DNA of 64,000 nt from Blautia sp. An249 (GTDB lineage Bacteria > Bacillota > Clostridia > Lachnospirales > Lachnospiraceae): positions 343,671 through 407,670 of the forward strand of contig NZ_NFJL01000002.1 in the NCBI RefSeq assembly GCF_002159835.1, written 5' to 3'. This document shows, one piece after another, positions 17,786 through 26,765 of the stretch. The notes beneath the pieces were generated by a model, which saw only the letters and a list, made by a program, of their open reading frames with translations, had not been told where the DNA came from and made no database searches. Position numbers and translations under genes: made by a program. Each line of letters opens with the position of its first letter. Position 1 is the stretch's first letter.

Positions 17786-17814
17786 TTGACATACGTACAC
17801 GTATATGATATTAT
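17786..17814 (+). promoter_or_regulatory. Promoter with palindromic operator in the spacer
   Basis: TTGACA (17786-17791), a 17-bp spacer and TATTAT (17809-17814). The palindrome ATACGT-AC-ACGTAT (17791-17804) fills the spacer, a position suited to repression. It drives the 37-residue peptide gene at 17840. Confidence 0.7.
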
Positions 17815-17839
17815 ATATACATAAGGAGGTGAGAAACAG

Positions 17840-17953
17840 ATGAGTAAAAAGAAACAAAAGAAAAAGAACCTGATAAAACTTATTATAGAACTGTTAATTG
17901 CGCTAGGAACGTTTCTAACAGGACTTGCAAGTTTTATACAGGCTCTCAAGTAA
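17840..17953 (+). CDS. 37-residue basic membrane peptide
   Basis: A strong AAGGAGGTGAG precedes the ATG. The peptide has a Lys-rich head (MSKKKQKKKNLIK) and one hydrophobic helix (LIIELLIALGTFLTGLASF). A GGGGC-GAAA-GCCCC hairpin follows the stop. Size and shape resemble type I toxin or holin-like peptides of Firmicutes, but no antitoxin RNA was identified and function is unknown. Confidence 0.6.
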   Translation: MSKKKQKKKNLIKLIIELLIALGTFLTGLASFIQALK

Positions 17954-18009
17954 AGGATAGGGGCGAAAGCCCCGATTCCTTAATAAAAGTATAACTCATC
18001 TAGAAAAAA

Positions 18010-18171
18010 ATGAAAAGCCTAAAATTCAAAGAAATATTTATCATTGCGGCGTGGATTATTTTTATAGGAAATAAGAGTATGTATTCTGCTATTCTTCTTA
18101 TGTGTGCAGGGATATACTTATCAGTGGAAACGATACCTGAAATAATAAAAGAAATAAAAAGGTTGGTGTAA
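18010..18171 (+). CDS. 53-residue hydrophobic protein
   Basis: The reading frame starts MKSLKFKEIFIIAAWIIFIG and ends in EIIKEIKRLV. One or two membrane helices span about residues 9-38. The ribosome site is weak. It ends 2 nt before the ribbon-helix-helix gene, so translational coupling is likely. Family not recognised. Confidence 0.5.
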   Translation: MKSLKFKEIFIIAAWIIFIGNKSMYSAILLMCAGIYLSVETIPEIIKEIKRLV

Positions 18172-18173
18172 GA

Positions 18174-18359
18174 ATGGAAGAAAAAAGAAAAAGGCCACAA
18201 GATAAGTGGGATGCAAAAGCAGGGATGATTTCCAAAACCTATAAGGTGAATAAAAAGGTAGCGGAGGAGTTTCAGGAAGCCTGTAAAAAGGCAGGCGTGG
18301 CAATGGGGACTCAGCTTACTAAGATGATGAAGGACTTCATAGAACAGAATAAGGAATAG
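18174..18359 (+). CDS. Ribbon-helix-helix DNA-binding protein
   Basis: 61 aa. After a charged head, the strand SKTYKVNKKVAEEFQ and helices FQEACKKAGVAMGTQLTKMM fit the RHH (Arc/CopG-like) fold. Small RHH proteins at phage ends act as repressors, excision factors or antitoxins; which applies here cannot be told. A hairpin terminator follows. Confidence 0.65.
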   Translation: MEEKRKRPQDKWDAKAGMISKTYKVNKKVAEEFQEACKKAGVAMGTQLTKMMKDFIEQNKE

Positions 18360-18361
18360 GA

Positions 18362-18390
18362 AAAGGCGTCTGAGAAATCAGGCGCTTTTT
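18362..18390 (+). terminator. Terminator after the RHH gene
   Basis: An 11-bp stem closed by a GAAA loop (AAGGCGTCTGA / TCAGGCGCTT) runs into five T residues. Confidence 0.8.
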
Positions 18391-18399
18391 GTGTGGATG

Positions 18400-18723
18400 A
18401 TGTTTAATTATTACGGAACCAAATGGAAAAAGAAAAGAGAGAAGATACTACGACTGGATGGGTATAGGTGCCAGATAGCTAAGAGATACGGAAGGGTAGA
18501 AGAGGCAGCAGTTGTACATCATATCTATCCGGCGTAAGAGTATCCAGAATATGCCTGGGAAGACTGGAACCAGATAAGTGTAAGCAGAGCAACCCATAAC
18601 AAATTGGAAGACAGAAAGACAGGAAAACTGACAGAGTTAGGAAAGGACTTACAAAGAAGAACAGAACCAGGAGTGAATTGGAGGCGAGAACGTGGTAAGT
18701 ACAGAAGTAAAAATGATATGTAA
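18400..18723 (+). pseudogene. HNH endonuclease of the packaging module, broken by an in-frame stop
   Basis: The reading frame starts MFNYYGTKWKKKREKILR and reaches VVHHIYPA, where TAA (18535-18537) interrupts it. It then continues in frame as EYPEYAWEDWNQIS, SRATHNKLEDR and TGKLTELGKDLQRRTEPG, a familiar phage HNH C-terminus found next to terS. The HH pair and the later HN are all present, so a single G-to-T type change (GAA to TAA) would explain the stop. No readthrough signal was seen. Confidence 0.8.
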
Positions 18724-18901
18724 AAGCATCGGCGAATTAACAAAAGAAATAAAAATGCTCCGAAAAACATTAGAAAGGAATGAATGGCTGAAAAATGCAA
18801 GTGCTACCTCTGAAAAAGGAGAATATGAAGCCCCCTGCCTGCTCGGGAAGGAATTTAGAAGCATCTACTGGACGGGGGTAGCATCTTCCAACTCTATGTA
18901 A
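18692..18901 (+). CDS. Small phage protein overlapping the HNH 3' end
   Basis: The GTG start at 18692 follows GGAGGCGAG. It encodes 69 aa with a coiled-coil-like head (ICKSIGELTKEIKMLRKTL) and a Cys-containing tail. It lies between HNH and terS, where similar small proteins of unknown function occur. Moderate support, since it rests on the ribosome site and position. Confidence 0.5.
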   Translation: MVSTEVKMICKSIGELTKEIKMLRKTLERNEWLKNASATSEKGEYEAPCLLGKEFRSIYWTGVASSNSM

Positions 18902-18924
18902 AATACAGGAAAGGGGGAAAAAGA

Positions 18925-19311
18925 ATGGAAAGTGCAAAGAATAGAAAGACAAAAATCACACGTTTGTTTAACAAAACAGTAGAAAATATGCGAGTTCTCG
19001 GCACATTCCGAAAGAAATTTGAAGCCTCCGTAAGGAGATACGCAGAGCTTGCAATCCAATATGAAATTTTGAGTGATAAGTGGTATGAAGATGGCTGTAA
19101 GATAACGGAGAAGTATACAAACAAAAATGGCGCCACCAATTTAAGGAAGACGGCTCTTTACATGGCGATGGAAAACCTGCGGAAAGAGCTCATAGACATG
19201 GAAAATACTTTCGGGCTGACTCCGAAGGGGCTTAGGCAAATAAAAGCCAAAGGCCTGGAAGAAAAGAAAACAAGTGCTTTGGATGCGGCACTGGAGCGGA
19301 TGAGTGAATAA
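18925..19311 (+). CDS. terS: Phage terminase small subunit, P27 family (phage 1)
   Basis: 128 aa DNA-recognition subunit of the packaging motor. The P27-type pattern is clear: helical start, EDGCKITEKYTNKNGATNLR, and the tail FGLTPKGLRQIKAKG. It overlaps terL by 8 nt. GAAAGGGGGA precedes the ATG. Intact. Confidence 0.85.
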   Translation: MESAKNRKTKITRLFNKTVENMRVLGTFRKKFEASVRRYAELAIQYEILSDKWYEDGCKITEKYTNKNGATNLRKTALYMAMENLRKELIDMENTFGLTPKGLRQIKAKGLEEKKTSALDAALERMSE

Positions 19312-20513
19312 GTATAAAAATTGGGATACTGTTTTTCAGTATGCTGAGGACTGTATATCCGGGAAACGGGTGGCGAACAAATACCGGATAAAGGCATGCC
19401 AAAGATTTTTGGAAGATTATGAGAGTGGGAGATACGACTTTGATCCGAAAGATGCGGAATTTGTTATCCGAATCATCGAAAACACCATTTGCCACCAACA
19501 GGGAGAAGACAAGGACGGTGTGCCATTGCGCGGAAGACCGTTCCTGTTGATGGATTTCCATAAATTCATTATATATAATATTCTTGGATTTTACATGAAA
19601 GACACCAGAATCAAACGATTCCATGAGTGTCTTGTTTTTATACCCAGAAAAAATGTAAAAACTAGTTTTGCCGGTGCACTTGCATACGCCCTAGGGCTTT
19701 TGTATCGATTATCAGGGACTAAAATCTATGTTGTGGCAGCGGCGCTGAAGCAGACATTGGAGACGTACAACTTTGTAAAATACAACATAATAAGAATGGG
19801 GGAATGGGATGAAGACGGCGGACATTTTCATATTATCGACAACAACAATGAACATTCTTTAAAAGCTGAGATTAGCGGAGGATTGATTGAATTAAATGCC
19901 CTGGCGGCAAACCCGGACGCACAGGATTCCTTTAACTGCAATATTGCTATTGCGGATGAGATCCACGCCTTCAAAAAGCCCAAGCAGTACACACTGTTTA
20001 AAGAGGCAATGAAGGCCTACCGGAATAAATTGATGATCGGGATTTCAACAGCAGGTGATGATCCAAACAGTTTTTTAGCGCAGCAGGTTGCATATGGGAA
20101 GCGTGTCCTTGATAAGCAGGTAGAGAATGAACAGTATTTTTTCTTCATCTGTGAAGCTGACCCAGTAAAAACAGAGGAAGGAAAAGAATATATCGACTTT
20201 ATGGATCCGAAATCCCAGGAGATGGCAAATCCGGCTTACGGAGAATCCGTTCAGCCGGAAGAGTTGATGGAAGAAGCCAGACAGGCGCGGGACAATCCGC
20301 AGCTTCGCAAAGATTACTTTGCGAAATCCCTGAACGTATTTACCAGTGCCATGGACGCCTATTTCGATATGGCGGTCGTGCGGGCTTCGGATGAGAAATA
20401 CAACTGGACATTGGAGGAACTGGCAAAGCTGCCGATTAACTGGTATGGTGGAGCTGATTTATCAAAGATGTATGACTTAACCGGGACTGCACTTCACGGG
20501 AGATATAAAGCGT
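19304..20513 (+). pseudogene. terL: Phage terminase large subunit, 3' truncated (phage 1)
   Basis: Packaging ATPase/nuclease. The ATPase part is complete: arginine-rich Walker A-like segment FIPRKNVKTSFAGALAYALG, Walker B NIAIADEIHAF, and IGISTAGDDPNSF. The nuclease domain begins (INWYGGADLSKMYDLTGTAL) and then breaks near 20513, leaving about 403 phage residues of roughly 550. Beyond the break the strand carries, inverted, the end of an endolysin gene. The fragment retains a stop a few codons later (CQWT). Confidence 0.88.
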
Positions 20514-20657
20514 GTCAATGGACTTAGCATTAGAGGAAGATACAGCTGACCCGGATGCAGTCGTAATGAAAGCGTCAAACCCGGCTGCCTTGACCTTTCT
20601 CATCATTGCCTCTGCGTTGGCCTTGACACTGTACGCGCCGACCTGTACCTTGTAGAC
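20513..20657 (-). pseudogene. Endolysin C-terminal fragment (SPOR-like domain)
   Basis: Read on the minus strand: VYKVQVGAYSVKANAEAMMR, then KAAGFDAFITT and SNAKSIDTL. This matches the sporulation-related peptidoglycan-binding repeat at the end of phage amidases; SIDTL is where a Cpl-7-like motif normally begins. It is joined upstream to a capsid stub in a different frame and cut at the head-on junction with terL. Confidence 0.72.
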
Positions 20658-20829
20658 GCTCCATACGGGAGATTTCCTTCCCAAGGTCGGAGATTTCCTG
20701 CTCCATGCGGGAATAGGTGGCGTCATCCTCAGCGGACAGCACACCCTTATCAGTCCTGTGGGAATCCAGGAATGCCTTCGCCGCTTCCCATGCCTTTGCC
20801 CTTTTTTCTCTCATTTCTAAAATCGTCAT
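20658..20829 (-). pseudogene. Major capsid protein, N-terminal 57 codons only (phage 2)
   Basis: MTILEMREKRAKAWEAAKA and the following helical segment ending GKEISRMER are the scaffold-like N-terminal part of an HK97-type capsid protein, directly downstream of the head protease as usual. AGGAGG lies 8 nt before the ATG at 20829. After about residue 57 the sequence switches to an endolysin C-terminus, which implies loss of the rest of the capsid gene plus the tail module. Confidence 0.78.
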
Positions 20830-20842
20830 AGCCATGTCCTCC

Positions 20843-21583
20843 TTAAAATCTTAATAAATCAAGCCGCTCGTAGAGGCTGTCTACGCTGCGGCCTTCCGGT
20901 TCGGTTTTCGGTTTCGTTTTGCATTTCGCCGCGATCTTATCCATGAGGGAGTTGACCACGGCGGCTTTAGAATAAAGCATGGTGACCGCTGGCGGCTCCA
21001 TGTCCTCTGGCAGTTCTGTCCTTCCCAGAATCCCATCGGCAAATCCAAGCTCCACCGCCTTATGGGCATCCATCCAGGTTTCCGCATCCATGAGATGGGA
21101 GAGCTTTGCACGAGACAACCCCGTCTTGATCTCATAGGCATTGATGATGGAGTCTTTTACACTGGATAACATCTCAATGGCCTTCTGCATCTCAGCGGAA
21201 TCTCCCCATGCAACCGTAGCCGGGTTATGCACCATCATCATCCCCACCGGGGAGATCAGCACCTTTGTGCCTGCCATCGCAATGACAGAAGCAGCGCTTG
21301 CCGCAATGCCGTCAATCTTGACCGTCACGTCATGGGGATAATCCATCAGCATGTTATAGATCTGGGCTGCCGCCACGCAGTCCCCACCGGGTGAATTGAT
21401 CCAGACGGTGATATTGCCGGATCCTGCCATCAGTTCCTCTTTAAAAAGAGCCGGCGTGATATCATCATCAAACCAGCTCTCCTCGGCGATTGTGCCGTTT
21501 AAGAACAGCGTTCTCCCCACTGTTTTCGTCTGATTCTCCTGGTCCGTCACCGTTCTGTTCTTCCACTTCCAGAACTTCTTCAT
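20843..21583 (-). CDS. ClpP-type head maturation protease (phage 2)
   Basis: 246 aa serine protease that trims capsid proteins during head assembly. The ClpP fold landmarks are WINSPGGDCVAAAQIYNML, the catalytic Ser in DGIAASAASVIAMAG and catalytic His in MMMVHNPATV. The start at 21583 follows AGGAGGAAGG; a longer reading to 21619 lacks a site. It overlaps the portal gene end by 116 nt. Intact. Confidence 0.88.
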   Translation of the reverse strand: MKKFWKWKNRTVTDQENQTKTVGRTLFLNGTIAEESWFDDDITPALFKEELMAGSGNITVWINSPGGDCVAAAQIYNMLMDYPHDVTVKIDGIAASAASVIAMAGTKVLISPVGMMMVHNPATVAWGDSAEMQKAIEMLSSVKDSIINAYEIKTGLSRAKLSHLMDAETWMDAHKAVELGFADGILGRTELPEDMEPPAVTMLYSKAAVVNSLMDKIAAKCKTKPKTEPEGRSVDSLYERLDLLRF

Positions 21584-22844
21584 CGGTTCCTTCCTCCTTT
21601 CCAGCCCCGGACGCCGCAAAGATTCCTGCGTCCTTCAGCTTTGTCATATTTCCATTGATCAGGTACAAATCGCCGCCTTCCTCCGCCGGGATGCGGTCCA
21701 GGTTTTCCAACTCCCGAATATCGTTGGCGCTCATCCAGCCGTTCTGCCTGCCCACAGCGTAGCCGTTCATGCGGCTTGCATAATCGCCCCGCAGGAGCCC
21801 TTCCACGTTGAAGCGGACAAAATACCGCTTTTTCTCATCCGCAGAAAACAGGGTCCTTTGGATGGACTGCTCCCAGCGCACCAGCCAGGGTTCCAGGGTG
21901 TATTTCACAAACTCCAGGGACTGCTGCTCAATGTTGGAGAAGCTGGATTTCTCCAGGTCACCGACCATGTGGGGCGGCACCCGGAAGATCCTTGCGATCT
22001 CATTGATCTGGAACTTCCTTGTTTCCAGGAACTGCGCCTGCTCCGGCGAGATGGAGATGGGCGTGTATTTCAGCCCCTCCTCAAGCACAGCGATCTTGTT
22101 GCTGTTTGCCGAGCCCCCGAACTGACTCATCCAGGAATCCCGCACCCTCTGCGGGTCCTTGATGGTTCCCGGATGCTCCAGCACACCGCTTGGCTGCGCG
22201 CCATTTGCAAAAAATTTGGAGCCGTATTCCTCTGTGGCAATGGCAAGGCCGATTGCGTTCTTTGCCATCGCAATGGGGGAGTAGCCCACCAGCCCGTCAA
22301 AGCCAAGGCCTGGGATATGTAGCACATCCGAAGGCTTCAGCCGGACAATGCTGCCTTTAGAAATCGGCGCATCGTCTGCACTGGTAGTGTATTCGTAATA
22401 AAGCTGCCCCTTATCATCCCTGTCCACCGCCATCCGGTCAGGCATCAGGGGATAGAGCGCCATCACTTCACCGCGTCCGTTCCGGATGATTTGCGCATAG
22501 GCATTCCCCCATAGGAGAAGGTGCGTCATGAGCGTCTCCCTAGACACGAAGGAACTCATCTCCGGGTTCGGCTCATCATGGAGCAAAAGATACAGCGGAT
22601 GGTCAAGGGCTTTCTCCTTGCCGCCGTCCTCCTTATAGCGGTAGAGGTGGAGTGGCAATCCCGCCACAGCCTCCGCCAGAATACGGACGCAGGAATACAC
22701 CGCCGTCATCTGCATCGCGGAACGTTCATTGACACGCTTGCCCGAAGAGCTTCCTCCAAAGAAAAAGCTGTAGGCACTGCCTGTAGTACGGTTCTGGGGC
22801 TTATCCCTGGAACGGAAAAGCCCGATGCTCTTCGAAAATAGAAT
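21468..22844 (-). pseudogene. HK97-type portal protein whose start codon is lost (phage 2)
   Basis: Portal ring subunit of the head vertex. The body is intact: AMQMTAVYSCVRILAEAVAG, LLWGNAYAQIIRNGRGE, MVGDLEKSSFSNIEQQSLEF. Homologous reading extends upstream of the first ATG (22715) as FSKSIGLFRSRDKPQNRTTG and SAYSFFFGG, but the expected initiator before LFSKS is ATT (22842-22844). No ribosome site is present because the ATPase gene ends only 18 nt upstream, in the same frame. Translation could only start at internal ATG 22715, which would lack the N-terminus. Confidence 0.75.
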
Positions 22845-22862
22845 TGTTGTTTTTTCTGGCGA

Positions 22863-24182
22863 TCAGCCGTCCAGCAGCCAATCCACAAGGTTCAAGGACT
22901 TGATACCGTCATAAGAGACGTCTAGCCCCGGCTCAAGGGACAGCACGATCTTTTCGTAATTATCCCGGATCTTTTGCAATGGGGCAAGCTCCCGTTTGCG
23001 GACATCCTCGCTCTGCATGGATTCCGTCACCTGAATATAGAGTTTGTCGTCAGCCGTGGTGGCGATGAAATCCACTTCCTGATTGTCGATCTTCCCAATG
23101 GCCACATCATAGCCCCGGCGGAGCAGTTCGAAGTAGACCACATTCTCAATGGCGTGTCCGCTGTCCCGGTTGCGGAATCCCAGCAAGAAGTTCCGAAGCC
23201 CGATGTCCACGATATAGTACTTGCCCAGGGTGCGCAGGTATTCCTTGCCCTTGATGTCAAACCGCTTGATTTCATAAAAGAAGTAGCTTTCCAACAGTGC
23301 GGCGATATAGGCCTGCACCGTGTGGGTGCTGGGGGTTCCTCTGCGTTTACCATCCTCCAGGAGTCCTTCGTTCATCAGCGTGTTGCCAATAGAGGAAACT
23401 GAAACGCTGCTGCCAATGTTGTCCGCAAGGAACAGGACGATCTTACGCAGAAGCGCAGAGTCGGTGATCTGTCGCTGGCCGCGTCGTTTTTCCCGCTCCA
23501 GGATATCCCGCACCACCACGGTGGAGTAAATGCCTTCCAGAAGGCTCAGGGCTTTTTCCTGATCCAGTCCGATATCCGCGATCCCAGGCATCCCGCCAAA
23601 ACGCATATAGGCGTCAAATACTTCCCGCAGGTCATAGCGTTCGCCGTTTTTATCAAACACTTGCCGGTGAGTTCCGCCCAAGGCGCTGATGGTTTCCCGA
23701 ACTTCAAAGTTGTGGAAGTCCAGGAACTCTCGGAAAGAGAGCGGCAACATTTTAATCTCCACGCACCGACCGGAGAGATAGGTGGAATACTCGGAGGACA
23801 GCAGGTAGGCGTTGGAGCCGGTAATGTAGATGTCGCAGTCCAGATCCACCCGGAAGGAGTTGACCGCATCTTCCCAGGCATCGATTCGCTGCAGCTCGTC
23901 AAAGAAGAGGTACATCCGCTTGCCCGGAACGGCTCGCTCCTTGACATAGTGGTACACCTCATCCGAGGTCATGCTCCGAAAATCGTGGGATTCAAAGTTC
24001 ATCTCCACGATCTGTTCCTGCCCTATGCCGGTTTCCCGTAAATGCTGAATCATCAGCTTCAGTAGGCTGGATTTGCCGCAGCGGCGGATACCGGTGATGA
24101 CCTTTACCGGTTCCGTGTCCTGAAAACCGATGAGTTTTTTCAAGTATCGATCCCGGTTCTTGAGTTCATGTGATTCTATCAT
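22863..24182 (-). CDS. AAA ATPase with DUF4143-type C-terminus, inserted between terL and portal
   Basis: 439 aa. Walker A GIRRCGKSSLLK (about residues 31-42), Walker B MYLFFDELQRI, sensor YITGSNAYLLSSE, and a C-terminal DUF4143/PD-(D/E)XK-like region with IENVVYFELLRRGYDV and IDNQEVDFIA. Such proteins are common, sporadically distributed and poorly understood. It does not belong to the packaging module. It has its own promoter and AGGAGG, and its insertion removed the portal initiation site. It behaves like a phage moron or an independent hitchhiker gene. Intact, unlike its neighbours. Confidence 0.88.
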   Translation of the reverse strand: MIESHELKNRDRYLKKLIGFQDTEPVKVITGIRRCGKSSLLKLMIQHLRETGIGQEQIVEMNFESHDFRSMTSDEVYHYVKERAVPGKRMYLFFDELQRIDAWEDAVNSFRVDLDCDIYITGSNAYLLSSEYSTYLSGRCVEIKMLPLSFREFLDFHNFEVRETISALGGTHRQVFDKNGERYDLREVFDAYMRFGGMPGIADIGLDQEKALSLLEGIYSTVVVRDILEREKRRGQRQITDSALLRKIVLFLADNIGSSVSVSSIGNTLMNEGLLEDGKRRGTPSTHTVQAYIAALLESYFFYEIKRFDIKGKEYLRTLGKYYIVDIGLRNFLLGFRNRDSGHAIENVVYFELLRRGYDVAIGKIDNQEVDFIATTADDKLYIQVTESMQSEDVRKRELAPLQKIRDNYEKIVLSLEPGLDVSYDGIKSLNLVDWLLDG

Positions 24183-24205
24183 GGCGCATTCCTCCTGTCG
24201 TTCCT

Positions 24206-24240
24206 ATTATAGCACAAATTTTAGAAAAAATCAAATTTGT
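24206..24240 (-). promoter_or_regulatory. Private promoter and operator of the ATPase gene
   Basis: On the minus strand TTGATT (24234-24229), a 17-bp spacer and TATAAT (24211-24206). The inverted repeat ACAAATTT...AAATTTGT (24215-24222 and 24233-24240) brackets the -35 and spacer, a likely repressor site. Confidence 0.8.
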
Positions 24241-24285
24241 TCTATTAACAGCATAAACTTTCTGTTTTCGACAAAAAATGCACTG

Positions 24286-25889
24286 TCAGATAAACAACAG
24301 ACCACGGCTGTCATAAACCGAAGCGCCTGAATCGTTCCCACAACGAATTGCACGATCAAGCCCCATAATGGTGGCGATTGCTCCATCTATTTTTTCTGTA
24401 GATTTTTCCTTGTCCGCTTTGATATTACCCGCCGGATCGGTACGGATGAAGATGTTATCCATCATCCACCGCATCACCGGGTGGCCGCCGTGGGCGATTT
24501 TCTGTTCCAGTACCAGCTTCATCAGTTCCTTGGTCGGCGGAGACATATCCTTAAAGCCCTGCCCGAAGGGAACGACTGTGAATCCCATGCCTTCCAGGTT
24601 CTGTACCATCTGCACAGCGCCCCAGCGGTCAAAGGCGATCTCCCGAATATTGACCCGCTCGCCCAACTGCTTGATGAATTTCTCAATGTAGCCGTAACTA
24701 CATTGCCCTCAGTAGTCATCAGCGCACCTTGCCGTTCCCACAGGTCATAGGGAACATGATCTCTGTACACACGCAGGTCAAGTGTATCTTCCGGTATCCA
24801 GAAATAAGGCAGGATGTAGTATTTATCCTCCTCATCCAGCGGCGGAAACACCAGCACGAAGGCCGTAATATCCGTGGTAGAAGACAAGTCCAGCCCGCCG
24901 TAGCAGATGCGTCCTTCCAGATCGTCTTCGGAGACCGGAAACGCACAGGCGTCCCACTTGTCCATCGGCATCCAGCGGACAGACTGCTTTACCCACTGGT
25001 TTAGCCTAAGCTGCCGGAAAGCGTTCTCCTCGCCGGGATTCTGTTTCGCGGATTCACAGGCAGCCTCCACTTTGTCAATGCCGACCGTGATACCGAGAGA
25101 AGGATTGGCCTTTTTCCACACCTTCGGATCAGTCCAATCCTCATCAGGTTCCGCACCGTAAATGACCGGATAGAAGGTTGGATCGACCTTCCTGCCGTCG
25201 AGTATGTCCTGTGCTTTCTGGTGGACTTCATAACAAATGGTGTTTGTATCATTTCCGGCAGTGGTAATCAGGAAATACAACGGCTGCATTCTGGCATCAC
25301 CGGAGCCCTTAGTCATTACATCAAAGAGTTTCCGATTCGGCTGTGTGTGCAGCTCATCGAATACCACACCGTGTATATTAAAGCCATGCTTACTGTAGGC
25401 TTCAGCTGAGAGCACCTGATAGAAGCTGTTTGTTGGCTCGTAGATAATGCGTTTTTGAGAGGTCAGTATTTTGACGCGTCGATTCAGCGCCGGACACATT
25501 TTCACCATATCCGCAGCGACATCAAAAACGATGGTGGCCTGCTGCCTATCAGCAGCGCATCCATAGACCTCGGCGCGTTCCTCACCGTCACCGCAGCAAA
25601 GGAGTAGGGCGACAGCAGCGGCCAGCTCTGACTTTCCCATCTTCTTTGGAATTTCGATGTAGGCCGTATTGAACTGCCGGTAACCATTCGGCTTCAGGAC
25701 ACCGAACAGGTCGCGGATGATTCGTTCCTGCCAGTCGATCAGCTCGAAGGGCTTTCCTGCCCATGTTCCCTTGGTGTGGGTAAGCTGCTCGATGAACATC
25801 ACTGCGAAGTCCGCCATTTTCTTACTGTAATGCGAAGTCTCTGCCATGAAGCGGGTCGGTTTATAGTTTTTCAGTTTTCGCATTGGCAT
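24286..25889 (-). pseudogene. terL: Terminase large subunit with 1-nt frameshift (phage 2)
   Basis: Starts MPMRKLKNYKPTRFMAE after AGGAGG. ATPase landmarks are YIEIPKKMGKSELAAAVALL and GVVFDELHTQPNRKLFDVM, with the nuclease start CYGGLDLSSTTDITAFVLVF. Near 24694-24697 the frame is lost: EGNVV should continue to YGYIEKFIKQLGERVNIREI, which lies in the next frame and runs to the normal end SVYDSRGLLFI at 24286. One deleted nucleotide accounts for it. All parts of the gene are otherwise present. Confidence 0.88.
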
Positions 25890-25909
25890 GATGGCGCCTC
25901 CTTTCAGAG

Positions 25910-25935
25910 CAAAATAAAAGATCGCCATAGCGATC
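25910..25935 (-). terminator. Terminator upstream of terL (phage 2)
   Basis: GATCGCTATGGCGATC (6-bp stem, minus strand) is followed by TTTTATTTT. A second weaker stem (AGAGCC/GGCTCT) lies just before it. Confidence 0.65.
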
Positions 25936-26004
25936 CGGTATTGGTACGAGAGAAAGAGCCTCTTGGCTCAGTCTCCCGGAATATTCATATTCAGGGTTTT
26001 ATGC

Positions 26005-26253
26005 TTAGTTGTAGTTTTCAAGCAGGATGCAAAGAGCCATCTCTGCTTCGTTGCAGGTGGGATGAATATCCCAGCCTTTGTCGTAGTTACAAACGGTCTC
26101 ATCGTCAATCTTGATCATGAGCTTGCTGATCCTGCCGCCGTTTATACCGTAGGTCTCGCTCGGCTCATCATGGTGCTTTACCCAGTAGTGACACTTGGTG
26201 TATTTTTCCTTGTCCTTGGCCCCCGGGATGCCGATAACTCCTTCGCTCCACAT
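26005..26253 (-). CDS. Conserved small phage protein (DUF7678-like)
   Basis: 82 aa, beginning MWSEGVIGIPGAKDKEKYTK and containing CHYWVKHHDEPSETYGINGG and WDIHPTCNEAEMALCILLEN. It predicts a compact alpha/beta fold. It is one of a run of small genes between terS/methylase and terL in this prophage type. Function unknown. Confidence 0.7.
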   Translation of the reverse strand: MWSEGVIGIPGAKDKEKYTKCHYWVKHHDEPSETYGINGGRISKLMIKIDDETVCNYDKGWDIHPTCNEAEMALCILLENYN

Positions 26254-26257
26254 TTTC

Positions 26258-26623
26258 TTATGCCTCCTTTACCGTCATCTTGAAGGCTGGGATGAGGGCG
26301 TGCTCGTCGCTTCCGAAGTGGGTGTAGCGCTCCTTGACCTTTACAATTCCGTCCAGCGTGCAGCCGAGCTCCTCGAATTTAGCAATGGTTTCGATCAAGC
26401 TGCTGAAGGTGGAGCTGATGGTGAATTCTTTTATTCCGAGCTTCCGGCAATCTGCAAGGATCGCTTCGATGTCGTAATCCCAGATGACGTCAGCGAAGTT
26501 CGGCAGGTCATTTCCAGCTTCCTTGCTGTAAAGGTAGGCCTGTCCCAGTGTCCACTGACATCCGCTCTCTTCCCAGCGCATTCCTGGTTTCGCGTTTTCT
26601 ATGGCTTCGATTGTGTACTTCAT
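26258..26623 (-). CDS. Conserved phage protein (DUF7698-like)
   Basis: 121 aa with EAILADCRKLGIKEFTISST and SSLIETIAKFEELGCTLDGI, a pattern seen in mobile-element proteins of unknown function. The start follows AAGGAGGAAACACC. It lies 4 nt upstream of the next gene. A promoter-like element sits in the preceding 142-nt gap. Confidence 0.7.
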   Translation of the reverse strand: MKYTIEAIENAKPGMRWEESGCQWTLGQAYLYSKEAGNDLPNFADVIWDYDIEAILADCRKLGIKEFTISSTFSSLIETIAKFEELGCTLDGIVKVKERYTHFGSDEHALIPAFKMTVKEA

Positions 26624-26664
26624 GGTGTTTCCTCCTTGTGGTTGTTTTCCCTTTTGGTATGTAC

Positions 26665-26749
26665 ATATATCACTCTAAACGCTTGTAATAGCAAGCTATT
26701 TATCGAAATATATGTGACAATTTTGCGTGAAATTCTGAGGCATAAATCG
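26665..26749 (-). promoter_or_regulatory. Phage promoter-like element, copy A
   Basis: Minus strand GCGTTTAGAGTGATATAT (26682-26665) and, 50 nt upstream, CGATTTATGCCTCAGAA (26749-26733). Both blocks recur in the same order at 27704-27767, each time 5' of a phage gene. A -35-like TTGCTA stands between. Confidence 0.5.
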
Positions 26750-26765
26750 TACCTTTTCATCCATA

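Noticed and set aside
18535..18537. Stop-codon recoding in the HNH gene
   Set aside because: No sign of an alternative code or suppressor tRNA; other phage genes use TAA as normal stops.
22706..22888. 60-codon minus-strand frame over the portal start
   Set aside because: It is out of frame with portal homology and overlaps the end of the ATPase gene; a shadow frame.
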